A stretch of 64,000 nt of DNA from Salaquimonas sp. Lineage in GTDB: Bacteria; Pseudomonadota; Alphaproteobacteria; Rhizobiales; Rhizobiaceae. The position numbers and the translations under genes are program-made. This document shows, one piece after another, positions 35,124 to 43,615 of this stretch (within the stretch, counting starts at the first letter, position 1; each line of letters begins with the position of its first letter). The notes beneath the pieces are model-generated. The model was not told where the DNA came from. It ran no database searches and saw only the letters and a program-made list of their open reading frames with translations. The stretch is from positions 1 to 64,000 of the forward strand of contig JANQQM010000026.1 in NCBI GenBank assembly GCA_028289365.1, written 5' to 3'.

Positions 35124-36305
35124 ATGCATTCCCCTGATGCCGATATCATTTTCGCAGGTGGCGGGCTTGCCAGCTGTCTGACGGCGCTGCGAATAGCTGA
35201 GGCGTTTCCAGATAAGTCGATCCTGATCGTTGAGGCTGGAGACAAGCTTTGCGGCAATCATACCTGGTCGTTTCATCTGACCGATCTGAATGCCGATGAA
35301 CTTAAGCTGGTAGAACCGATGATTGCCTATCATTGGCCGGGTCAGCAGGTGATCTTTCCAGATTTCAATCGAAAGCTGAGCACCGGCTATGCCAGCCTTA
35401 CTTCTGAATCCGTCAGAAGCCATGTGAAAAGAACGAAGAACATCACTTCCAAGGAGAAGAGTGCTATCTCAGAAGTGTGCGAGGCCTCGGTGGCGCTTGA
35501 GGATGGTCAAGTAATCGAAGCGCCCTGCATTATAGACGGCAGGGGGTTTCGTCCTGATGAAGCGCTAATTCTCGGATTTCAGAAGTTTATCGGCCTGGAA
35601 CTTGAGTTGAGGGAGCCGCATGGCGAAGCCGTTCCGACGATCATGGACGCATCTGTAGAGCAGTTTGACGGATACCGGTTTGTGTACACCTTGCCCTTTG
35701 ATGAGCAAACCGTGCTGATTGAAGACACAAGATACAGCGATCATTCAAGTCTGGATGAAAAATCTATCGTTGCGGACATCAAGGACTATGCCCGGTCAAA
35801 AGGGTGGAAGATCAAGAAGGTCGTTCGGCAGGAAAATGGGGTGCTGCCGATTACGCTTGGCCATGATTTTGAGCGTTTTTGGCGTAACCGCCCGGCCGGG
35901 ATTGCGCCCATTGGGCTTCGGGCAGCGCTGTTCCATCCCACCACCGGTTATAGTCTGCCCAATTCGGTTAAGCTTGCGGATAAGATTGCTGCGATGCAGG
36001 GAACAATGACGACCGGTGCAGTCAGAGATTTGGTCGAAGCCCATGCCCGCCAATTGTCGCGCCGGCAATCCTTCTACCGATTTCTCAATCGAATGTTGTT
36101 CAAGGCGGCAGAGCCCGGTCTTCGCTGGAAAGTGCTTTCGCGCTTTTATAAGTTGTCTCAAGGTCTTATCGAGAGATTTTACTCCGAAAATCTAACCTTT
36201 GCCGACCGATCCCGGATCCTGATTGGCAAACCACCGGTACCGGTCTCTGCGGCGATCAATTGTATCAGCGAGAAGTCGGTCTTCCAGAAAACTGAATTGG
36301 CGTAG
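35124..36305 (+). CDS. crtY: Lycopene beta-cyclase
   Basis: The 393-residue flavoprotein-like cyclase converts lycopene to beta-carotene. It begins with DADIIFAGGGLASCLTALRI (FAD/NAD motif, residues 5-24), then GNHTWSFHLTD near 52-62, a strong CrtY mark, and the C-terminal FYRFLNRMLF region near 322. ATG 35124 gives the usual family length, although the ribosome site is weak. It heads the crtY-crtI-crtB operon and is divergent from nasT. Confidence 0.93.
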   Translation: MHSPDADIIFAGGGLASCLTALRIAEAFPDKSILIVEAGDKLCGNHTWSFHLTDLNADELKLVEPMIAYHWPGQQVIFPDFNRKLSTGYASLTSESVRSHVKRTKNITSKEKSAISEVCEASVALEDGQVIEAPCIIDGRGFRPDEALILGFQKFIGLELELREPHGEAVPTIMDASVEQFDGYRFVYTLPFDEQTVLIEDTRYSDHSSLDEKSIVADIKDYARSKGWKIKKVVRQENGVLPITLGHDFERFWRNRPAGIAPIGLRAALFHPTTGYSLPNSVKLADKIAAMQGTMTTGAVRDLVEAHARQLSRRQSFYRFLNRMLFKAAEPGLRWKVLSRFYKLSQGLIERFYSENLTFADRSRILIGKPPVPVSAAINCISEKSVFQKTELA

Positions 36306-36309
36306 AATT

Positions 36310-37794
36310 TTGGCAAATTATGATGCGATCGTGGTCGGAGCGGGCTTTGGTGGATTGGCGTTGGCTATCCGTCTGCAAAGTGCCGGGAAGAAGACCCTCC
36401 TTATCGAAAAGCGCGACAAACCTGGCGGCCGCGCCTATGTCTATGAACAGGACGGGTACAAATTCGATGCCGGCCCGACCGTCATAACCGACCCTGCCGC
36501 GCTCGAAGAACTGTGGGCGCTTTCCGGTCGGAAATTGTCCGAATATGTGACGCTGATGCCGGTGGATCCATTTTACCGTCTGATGTGGGAAGACGGATCA
36601 ATACTCGACTATAGCGATGATCAGAAGAAGATGGATGCGCAAATTTCTGATTTTGCGCCTGCAGATGTCGATGGGTATCGGAGATTTCTAGCCTATTCGC
36701 AGGATTTGTATCACGAGGGTTATGAAAAGCTTGGCGCAGTGCCGTTTCTGCACTTTCGCCAGATGATCATGGCCGCCCCGCAACTGGTGCGCCTCCAAAG
36801 CTATCGATCCGTATACTCAAAGGTCGCCTCGTTTATCTCCGACGACAAGCTGAGACAGGCCTTTTCTTTCCATTCGCTTCTGGTTGGCGGAAATCCGTTC
36901 ACGGCATCTGCTATCTACGCACTAATTCACGCGCTTGAGCGCAAGGGTGGTGTCTGGTTTGCAAAAGGGGGTACAGGGGCCCTGGTAGACGGAATGGTGC
37001 GGCTTTTTGAAGATATGGGTGGGGAAACAATACTGGGAACGAGCGTTTCGAAGTTTCTGACCGATGGAGATCGGATCAGGGGCGTGGAAGCGGGCGGCAA
37101 GACTTACATGAGCGACAGTGTGGCGAGTAATGCCGACATCGTACACAATTATGAGCGTCTATTGGGCGAAACCGCCCACGGTTCTGCTGTCGCGGATCGC
37201 ATGAAGCGGTATAGCTATTCCATGTCGCTCTTTGTCATCTATTTTGGCCTGAAAGGCGGACCCGAAGATTTGAAGCACCACGTGGTCTTGTTCGGAAACC
37301 GGTATCGCGAACTGATCTCCGAGATTTTCAGCGGGCCGGACTTGCCAGAGGATTTTTCGCTCTATCTGCATTGTCCGACTGTTTCGGATGACAGTCTCGC
37401 GCCGGAAGGGTGCAGCGCCTATTACGTCCTATCGCCGGTACCGCATCTGGGTAATGCGGCGATTGACTGGGAGACTGCGGGTCCGATCTATCGCGACAAA
37501 ATTCTCGCCTATCTGGAAAAGCAGTGCATACCGAATTTGAGCGAGCGGCTGGTAACCAGCAGGATATTCACGCCGAGCGATTTCCAGACCGAACTGAATT
37601 CACATCTGGGGTCCGCATTCTCGGTTGAACCACGACTCACGCAATCTGCCTGGTTCAGACCGCATAATCAGGACAGCAAGTTCAAGAACCTGTTCTTTGT
37701 TGGTGCCGGCACCCATCCCGGTGCCGGGATTCCGGGTGTTGTTGCCTCGGCCAAAGCCACTGCCAGCATCATGTTGCAGGATGAGCCGGCATGA
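36310..37794 (+). CDS. crtI: Phytoene desaturase
   Basis: The 494-residue product starts at TTG 36310, four bases after the crtY stop, because the FAD motif (DAIVVGAGFGGLALAIRLQ, residues 5-23) begins at once and no ATG is available. A second flavin-contacting region near the C-terminus (FVGAGTHPGAGIPGVVASAKA at about 463-483) is typical of CrtI. The enzyme takes phytoene through four desaturations to lycopene. There is no clear Shine-Dalgarno, so translation probably depends on crtY coupling. It overlaps crtB by 4 bp. Confidence 0.93.
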   Translation: MANYDAIVVGAGFGGLALAIRLQSAGKKTLLIEKRDKPGGRAYVYEQDGYKFDAGPTVITDPAALEELWALSGRKLSEYVTLMPVDPFYRLMWEDGSILDYSDDQKKMDAQISDFAPADVDGYRRFLAYSQDLYHEGYEKLGAVPFLHFRQMIMAAPQLVRLQSYRSVYSKVASFISDDKLRQAFSFHSLLVGGNPFTASAIYALIHALERKGGVWFAKGGTGALVDGMVRLFEDMGGETILGTSVSKFLTDGDRIRGVEAGGKTYMSDSVASNADIVHNYERLLGETAHGSAVADRMKRYSYSMSLFVIYFGLKGGPEDLKHHVVLFGNRYRELISEIFSGPDLPEDFSLYLHCPTVSDDSLAPEGCSAYYVLSPVPHLGNAAIDWETAGPIYRDKILAYLEKQCIPNLSERLVTSRIFTPSDFQTELNSHLGSAFSVEPRLTQSAWFRPHNQDSKFKNLFFVGAGTHPGAGIPGVVASAKATASIMLQDEPA

Positions 37795-38744
37795 CCGATG
37801 CGACGCAATCCATCGATCACCTTGTTGCGGTCAGCGAAGAATCGATCGCCAAGGGGTCCAAGAGCTTTGCGCTTGCCTCAAAGCTATTACCCGCGGAAAT
37901 GCGGCGCGACGTCGTTATGCTGTATGCCTGGTGCCGTTATGCAGATGACGTGATTGATGGTCAGGTGGCCGGGTTCAAGCCTGCCGAGAGAGAGCAATCA
38001 AGTGAAGCAGAACGGTTGCGAGACCTGGAAGACCGTACCCGTAATGCACTTGCAGGCAAGCCGGACGATGATCCGGTGTTTCTGGCGCTCAGCCATATTG
38101 CAAAGAAGAACAAATTCGATCATCGGCACCCGCTCGAGCTCATCGATGGCTTCAGAATGGATGTCGAGGGACGCCAATACCGGAAGTTGTCGGACACACT
38201 GGACTATTGCTATCACGTCGCCGGAGTAGTCGGTGTAATGATGGCCGGCCTGATGGGGGTACAAAAGGAAGACGCACTCGACAGGGCCAGCGATTTGGGC
38301 ATCGCTTTTCAGCTGACGAACATATCGCGGGATATATTCGATGACGCGGCGATTGGCCGGGTCTACCTGCCTTCCGAATGGCTGGAAAAGTTTGACCTGG
38401 ATGGCGCAAATCTCGGGGATTCCGAGAAGCGCCAGACCATCTACCAAATGGCGCTGTTATTGCTGGAGGAGGCGGATAAATATTATGCCTCCGCGCGGTT
38501 TGGTTATTCCGCATTACCCTTGCGTGCGCGTTGGTCGATTGCGTCCGCCGCTAGGATTTACCGCGAGATCGGCGTCATCATCAGGCATTCCGGTCCAGAT
38601 GTCTGGCAGAAGCGCATATCGACCTCCACGTCGAAAAAGCTGATGCTTGTTCTGTTGGCGTTGTGGGATTCACTTTTTCCGGCAGGGCAGGCGCCGGGCC
38701 AAAAGCGCGTCGGTCTATATCAACGTCCAATTGCGGCCGAGTGA
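37791..38744 (+). CDS. crtB: Phytoene synthase
   Basis: The 317-residue enzyme joins two geranylgeranyl diphosphates into phytoene. Both Mg-binding aspartate motifs are visible: YADDVID at 50-56 and NISRDIFDDA at about 176-185. SKSFALASKLLP near 23-34 is the squalene/phytoene synthase N-terminal mark. The ATG overlaps the crtI stop by 4 bp. It ends 5 bp from the convergent crtZ gene, with no room for a separate terminator. Confidence 0.95.
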   Translation: MTDATQSIDHLVAVSEESIAKGSKSFALASKLLPAEMRRDVVMLYAWCRYADDVIDGQVAGFKPAEREQSSEAERLRDLEDRTRNALAGKPDDDPVFLALSHIAKKNKFDHRHPLELIDGFRMDVEGRQYRKLSDTLDYCYHVAGVVGVMMAGLMGVQKEDALDRASDLGIAFQLTNISRDIFDDAAIGRVYLPSEWLEKFDLDGANLGDSEKRQTIYQMALLLLEEADKYYASARFGYSALPLRARWSIASAARIYREIGVIIRHSGPDVWQKRISTSTSKKLMLVLLALWDSLFPAGQAPGQKRVGLYQRPIAAE

Positions 38745-38749
38745 CACTC

Positions 38750-39268
38750 TCATTTTGAGAGCGCGTCTTCTTCGGACTCATACATTTCAAGCTTCAGTTC
38801 GGCCTGGTTCTCCCGCAGCTCGCGTTTCAAATTGTCGATCTGCGGTGCCCATAGAAAACCAAAAGAGACACAGCCATCCCGGCCTTTTACCGCGTGGTGG
38901 AGTCGGTGGGCCTGATAGATCCGTTTTGCATATCCGCTTTTTGGGACTACCCGGAAAGGCCAGCGCTGGTGGACGAGCCCGTCATGGGCAACAAAATACA
39001 ACAGCCCGTACAGGGTCATTCCGATCGCAATCCACCAAAGCGGATCGTAGTAATTTGCGCCCAGGTAAAAAAGCACGATCGAGATGCCGGCAAAGACGAC
39101 TGCAAACAGATCATTCTTCTCAAAGCTGTCCTTGTGAGGCACGTGGTGAGATTTGTGCCAGCCCCAGGCCCAGCCATGCATGATGTATTTGTGGGTAAAC
39201 CAGGCCACAAATTCCATGAACATGACTGTCCCGATAATCAGGACGGCAGGTATCAGTACGTTGCTCAA
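38750..39268 (-). CDS. crtZ: Beta-carotene hydroxylase
   Basis: The 172-residue membrane di-iron enzyme has all four histidine clusters of CrtZ: HKYIMHG near 26-32, HKSHHVPHKD near 38-47, HDGLVHQRW near 95-103, and HRLHHAVKG near 121-129. It hydroxylates both rings of beta-carotene to give zeaxanthin. The start is TTG 39268 with GGGA about 8 bases upstream; the next ATG would remove the first membrane helix. It lies 92 bp downstream of the ABC permease on the same strand, and is probably the last gene of the crtE operon. Confidence 0.93.
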   Translation of the reverse strand: MSNVLIPAVLIIGTVMFMEFVAWFTHKYIMHGWAWGWHKSHHVPHKDSFEKNDLFAVVFAGISIVLFYLGANYYDPLWWIAIGMTLYGLLYFVAHDGLVHQRWPFRVVPKSGYAKRIYQAHRLHHAVKGRDGCVSFGFLWAPQIDNLKRELRENQAELKLEMYESEEDALSK

Positions 39269-39360
39269 TTCAATTATCCCAGGTTCTCAACAAATTAGTC
39301 TTTGCGGTGTGGTGTCAGATTCGAACCTATCTTCAGTCTTTCCGCATGTATCTGACGCTA

Positions 39361-40587
39361 CTAGGAAATATAGACCCGCCTGCGCGACAGGTAAATTGCG
39401 GCAATTAGCGCAACTATGCCTGCGATCAAGGGCGGAATCAGCGGTCCGATGGAGTTCAGGACACTGCCACCGTCAAAAAGTGCTTCCTTGTAGGCCTCGA
39501 TAATCCAGGCATTTGGCGTTGCCCACCCGACGCCTTGCAACCAATCAGGCATCAGAAAGCGCGGGATCATCGATCCGCCAATGGCAGAAAACACCAGAAC
39601 GACAAAGCTGGATATTGCATTTGCCTGCTGCCGGGTTGTGCAGGCACTGGCGGCGAACAGGGCGAGTGAAGATGCTGTCATTGCCGCCACAATAGTCACG
39701 ATTACGAGGCTGAAGAAGTTGCCCCCGATATTGACGGAGTAAAAAATCCAGGCAAACAGGAAAATCAGCGCGACCTGACAGGTGCCCCTGGCGGTCAAGA
39801 AAAGGAACTTGCCGAGAACGAGCACATCAACCCCGCCAGGGCCAGCGGCGACGCGGTCAATAATGCTGGAATGTCGTTCTTCGATCAGGGAGATTGCCGC
39901 CTGCATGGATGAGAACAGAAGGAACATGAAGGCGATTGCGCCGGCAAAATAGCTGACGATGTCTATGTCATCTTCCTTGTCCACCAGCTCCATCGTGACC
40001 AGCTGTCCTTGATTGCCGCCGTCATCCTGGCCGGCACCAAGCTGGTCGTCGCCGTTGTCCAGGCGCGAGAGGTTATCTTCCAGGCTTCTTTCCTGTTCGG
40101 TGCTCAAACCTCCAACCAGTTGCTCGAAGACCGGTGCCGAGCGGCGCATCCTTACACCTGGAAATTCGGTCTGGATCAATCGTTGCAGATGACCGTTCAG
40201 GATTGATCCGGTCATTTGTGTGCTGGAATTCGACAGGATGTGGATGGGCGGGATGGAATCGTCATCGGAGGATGGCGGCAGGATTACGATCGCATTGTCA
40301 ACTGCGCCACGCTTGACGAGTTGACTGACAAATTCGCGTGTCCTGGTTTCAGGCTCGGTTATTGTGATTCCGTCGATTTCATCAATCCTAGCGACAAGCC
40401 GTTCTGAAATTGGGGTCTTGGCGAGATCGACAATGGTCGTGTCCAGATTTGCCTCGGACCCGCCCGCGCCCGAGAATATGGTTGCAAAGATGGAAAAAAT
40501 CAGGGGCGGAAGAATGAAGGCGAGCACGATTGCACCGCGATCCCTGACGGTCTGGAGAGCCATGACCTTTGCCACTGCAAGAATCAT
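39361..40587 (-). CDS. ABC-2 type transporter permease in the carotenoid cluster
   Basis: The 408-residue permease has one N-terminal membrane helix (about 17-37), a large extracytoplasmic region (about 40-210) containing a Gln/Asp/Gly-rich stretch, and five or six helices from about 215 to 400 (SYFAGAIAFMFLLFSSMQAAISLIEERHSS near 216 is the coupling region). This is the ABC-2 exporter layout. It overlaps the ATPase gene by 4 bp and lies between crtE and crtZ on the same strand. The substrate is unknown; a carotenoid or other envelope lipid is suggested by placement only. Confidence 0.85.
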   Translation of the reverse strand: MILAVAKVMALQTVRDRGAIVLAFILPPLIFSIFATIFSGAGGSEANLDTTIVDLAKTPISERLVARIDEIDGITITEPETRTREFVSQLVKRGAVDNAIVILPPSSDDDSIPPIHILSNSSTQMTGSILNGHLQRLIQTEFPGVRMRRSAPVFEQLVGGLSTEQERSLEDNLSRLDNGDDQLGAGQDDGGNQGQLVTMELVDKEDDIDIVSYFAGAIAFMFLLFSSMQAAISLIEERHSSIIDRVAAGPGGVDVLVLGKFLFLTARGTCQVALIFLFAWIFYSVNIGGNFFSLVIVTIVAAMTASSLALFAASACTTRQQANAISSFVVLVFSAIGGSMIPRFLMPDWLQGVGWATPNAWIIEAYKEALFDGGSVLNSIGPLIPPLIAGIVALIAAIYLSRRRVYIS

Positions 40588-41534
40588 CGCTGGCTGTCCT
40601 TGTGTGCGAGAGTCATGAACAGGCTGTCGAGCCCGGGTTGCCTGAACCGGATTTCGTGTACATCAATTCCGGCATTGTAGATTATGTTTGCAACCTTGCC
40701 TTCGTCGTTTGGTCGAAGTTTCAGAAACGCGCTCCATTCCATGCCGCTCTTTCCCCTCTGAAAACCAGCCTTGATCAATCGGTTGGTTTGATTTTGGGAA
40801 AGGGTTTCCCTGACCGTGATCACTACTTCGCGCTTTTTACCGAAGGTGTTTTCGATCAGTTCTTCGGGTTTGCCAACTGGAACAAGGTTGCCACTGCGCA
40901 GAAATCCGACCCGATCACACAAGGCCTCAGCCTGGTTCATATCGTGGGTGGTCAAGATGATTGCTGCGCCGGACAGTCTCAGATTTTTGATGACGTCATG
41001 CAGACCGTGGCGGGCGTCGATGTCGACACCTACAGTTGGTTCATCGAACAGGATAATCGAAGGCTGATGCAGGATTGCCGCGGCGATGTTGGCGCGGCGT
41101 TTATAGCCGCCCGACAATGTCTCGATCGCATCATCGGCGCGATCTGCCAATCCGGTGGCTTCCAGCGCTGCTGCAGAGGCAGAGGCAATCTCGGTGCGGG
41201 CCAATCCGGATAGCTGCCCGAACAGAGCGAGATTTTCACGGACGCTGAGGAAGGGGTAGAGCGCAATTTCCTGCGGCACCAATCCCACAGCATTGTGGCT
41301 GCGGCCTCTTTCGATTTTCTCCCCATCCAGTTCGACATAACCGGTCTTGATGTGAACTCTACCGCAGATTGTGCGGATCAGCGTTGTCTTGCCCGAACCA
41401 TTACTACCAAGCAGGCCGAAGATTTCACCCTTTCCGACGGAAAGTTCCAGACCATCCAGAATGGTCTTGTCACCATAACCTGCAGTCAGTTGGTTGATGA
41501 CCAGCGGATACTCGTTGCGTAGATTATTCAACAC
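40584..41534 (-). CDS. ABC exporter ATP-binding protein in the carotenoid cluster
   Basis: This is a 316-residue single ABC ATPase: Walker A GSNGSGKTT at 43-51, LVPQEIALYPFLSVRENLALFG near 84-105 (Q-loop), signature LSGGYKRRANIA near 140, Walker B IILFDEPTVGVD near 161, and switch HDMNQAEAL near 194. The C-terminal tail of about 90 residues is typical of drug/lipid exporter ATPases (DrrA-like). The start is GTG 41534. The crtE stop is only 15 bp upstream, so it should be co-transcribed with crtE. Confidence 0.88.
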   Translation of the reverse strand: MLNNLRNEYPLVINQLTAGYGDKTILDGLELSVGKGEIFGLLGSNGSGKTTLIRTICGRVHIKTGYVELDGEKIERGRSHNAVGLVPQEIALYPFLSVRENLALFGQLSGLARTEIASASAAALEATGLADRADDAIETLSGGYKRRANIAAAILHQPSIILFDEPTVGVDIDARHGLHDVIKNLRLSGAAIILTTHDMNQAEALCDRVGFLRSGNLVPVGKPEELIENTFGKKREVVITVRETLSQNQTNRLIKAGFQRGKSGMEWSAFLKLRPNDEGKVANIIYNAGIDVHEIRFRQPGLDSLFMTLAHKDSQR

Positions 41535-41549
41535 CGGCCAGGATCCGCT

Positions 41550-42428
41550 CTAATCATCGATATATCGCGAGAACATTTTGCCGACATAGGCTTCAATGGC
41601 GGTGCTGTCCATATTGCATTTGGATAATTCGTCAAATGCCTGTTCGATCTGTCGTCGCGCTGCCAATTTTGACTGATTTATACCGGCGCTGCGCACCAAT
41701 GTCGTCTTTCCGTCATCCTTGTTCGCGTCTTTTCCGGTAATTGCGACCGATTCCGTCTTGTCGATCAAGTCATCGATTGTTTGAAACGCGCCACCTATGT
41801 GACCAGCAAAACGATGAACAGCCTGCCTGACATCCGGTGATGCACCAGCGGCGACGCTGCCGATCTCTGCGGCGGACGCAAACAAGATGCCGGTTTTCAA
41901 CCAATTCACCGTGTCGATATCCGTTGCGGGTTCATTTTCCTTGAACAAGGCAAGATCAATCTCCTGACCGGCAATCAATCCGTCGGATCCAATGGCAGAG
42001 TTCAAGATGGTTATGATCTGCAAACGGGCGTCAGCGCTGCCTTCCTTGCAACTGGCGACGACCTTGAAGGCCAGGTTCAGTAAGCCAACCGATGCCAGGA
42101 TCGCGGTATCCACGCCAAATTGGCGATGCGTGGTGTTTTGTCCCCGGCGCAGGTTTGCATCATCCATGCTGGGCAGGTCGTCGAGGATCAACGAGGAGCA
42201 GTGAACCATTTCGACAGCGCAGGCGGCATCAAGGCAGAGTGCCGGGTTTGGGTTTCCGGCAGCCTCATGAACCAACAGGCACAATGTGGGACGAACCATC
42301 TTGCCTTCACCCAAACAGGCATAACGCATGGCCTCATGCACGGATGAAATTCCGGAATTGCTTTCCGGCAATAACTCATCAAGGCGCTTCCTTATCTGTT
42401 GCGACCGTTGCGCAGAAAAATCGCCCAT
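41550..42428 (-). CDS. crtE: Geranylgeranyl diphosphate synthase
   Basis: The 292-residue polyprenyl synthase has the first aspartate-rich motif DDLPSMDD at 83-90 and the second DDLID at 219-223. The small residues before the first motif (MVHCSSL) fit a C20 product. It supplies GGPP to CrtB. GAGG lies before the ATG. It is the first gene of the minus-strand unit crtE-ABC-ABC-crtZ and is divergent from fni across 157 bp. The context favours CrtE over the housekeeping farnesyl synthase IspA. Confidence 0.9.
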   Translation of the reverse strand: MGDFSAQRSQQIRKRLDELLPESNSGISSVHEAMRYACLGEGKMVRPTLCLLVHEAAGNPNPALCLDAACAVEMVHCSSLILDDLPSMDDANLRRGQNTTHRQFGVDTAILASVGLLNLAFKVVASCKEGSADARLQIITILNSAIGSDGLIAGQEIDLALFKENEPATDIDTVNWLKTGILFASAAEIGSVAAGASPDVRQAVHRFAGHIGGAFQTIDDLIDKTESVAITGKDANKDDGKTTLVRSAGINQSKLAARRQIEQAFDELSKCNMDSTAIEAYVGKMFSRYIDD

Positions 42429-42585
42429 AACGCCTCATTCTTGTTCTTTCCCGGTCAACACTGCGAAATGTGTGCCGAAACGGGACAGTTTGATGACTTC
42501 AGACTGCAGACATGACTTGACGGCCATCGCAATTTGGACACCTTAGTAGAAATTGGCAAAAATGTCAGATTAATGCCGGCCTAAG

Positions 42586-43614
42586 ATGCTTGAAAAAAGA
42601 AAAAACGATCACCTTGATATCGTGCTTGCAAAACGGCATGCATCATCTTCGATTACGACTGGATTGGAACTGGTTAATTTCGTTCACTGCGCATTACCAG
42701 AGATAAATTTAGCCGACGTGGTCTTACATACGGAATTTCTTGGAAAACAGATCAATGCACCGGTTCTGGTCAGCTCGATGACCGGCGGGCCATCCAAGGC
42801 CGAGACGATCAATACCAACATCGCGATGGTTTGCGAGGATCTGAAGCTGCCTTTCGGGATCGGTTCGCAAAGAATAGCGCTGGAAAATGGCTCGAGCCGC
42901 GGTTTGGACAGGAATCTGAGAAAATATGCGCCGAGTGTTCCAATCATGGGCAATCTTGGCGCGGCTCAGCTCAATCAGGGTTATGGCGTTGATGAAGCAC
43001 GCCGTGCGATCGAGATGATCGGTGCGGATGGCTTGTTCATTCATCTCAATCCGCTGCAGGAGGCCGTGCAATCGGAAGGTGACGGAGACTGGTCCAACCT
43101 GTTTGAAAAGATAGCAAGGCTTGCTTCGGACTTGCCGGTTCCGATTGCCGTCAAGGAAGTGGGATTTGGCATTTCGGATCAATTGGCTGCGGATCTGGTG
43201 GATGCCGGTGTCGAGATTATCGATGTCGCAGGCGCAGGCGGGACCAACTGGGCTTCAGTGGAAGCTGCCAGATCGCCGGACCCGGTCAGGAAACGGCTGG
43301 GCGAGACATTCTCGAATTGGGGGATTCCGACCGCAATCGCCGTCTCGCAGGCGAGGCGGGTTTGCCCAGATGCCACGCTGATCGCCTCCGGCGGTATTAA
43401 GAACGGGCTCGATATTGCCAAGGCGATCCGGATCGGTGCCGATTTAGGCGGTATCGCTGCCGGTGTCTTGAAGGAGGCAGTCGAGTCGGACGAAAAGCTT
43501 CACAGCCATCTGTCTGTCGTCATTGAGGAACTGAAAATCACCTGTTTCTGCACTGGTTCGAAAGACCTTGACCGGCTTCGGCAGGCCGAGCTTGCCGAAC
43601 CAATTGGTATGTGA
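42586..43614 (+). CDS. fni: Type 2 isopentenyl-diphosphate delta-isomerase
   Basis: The 342-residue FMN enzyme interconverts IPP and DMAPP. Family marks: RKNDHLDIVL near 5-14, PVLVSSMTGG near 59-68, GSQRIALE near 92, HLNPLQEAVQSEGD near 151, VAGAGGTNWASVE near 209, and IASGGIKNGLDIAKAIRIGAD near 264. It provides DMAPP for GGPP synthesis, and is the isomerase form common in carotenoid clusters. The stop lies 1 bp from that of the convergent glycosyltransferase gene. Confidence 0.94.
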   Translation: MLEKRKNDHLDIVLAKRHASSSITTGLELVNFVHCALPEINLADVVLHTEFLGKQINAPVLVSSMTGGPSKAETINTNIAMVCEDLKLPFGIGSQRIALENGSSRGLDRNLRKYAPSVPIMGNLGAAQLNQGYGVDEARRAIEMIGADGLFIHLNPLQEAVQSEGDGDWSNLFEKIARLASDLPVPIAVKEVGFGISDQLAADLVDAGVEIIDVAGAGGTNWASVEAARSPDPVRKRLGETFSNWGIPTAIAVSQARRVCPDATLIASGGIKNGLDIAKAIRIGADLGGIAAGVLKEAVESDEKLHSHLSVVIEELKITCFCTGSKDLDRLRQAELAEPIGM

Positions 43615-43615
43615 G

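Noticed and set aside
39314-39335. AGGTTCGAATCTGAC on the minus strand looks like a tRNA T-arm
   Set aside because: The five-base stem does not pair, no D- or anticodon arm is found within 75 bases, and no acceptor stem with CCA follows.
39303-39356. Interleaved inverted repeats (TGCGG/CCGCA and GTCAGAT/ATCTGAC) before crtZ that could form a pseudoknot
   Set aside because: The pairings are short and cross each other; without covariation evidence I cannot support a structured RNA.
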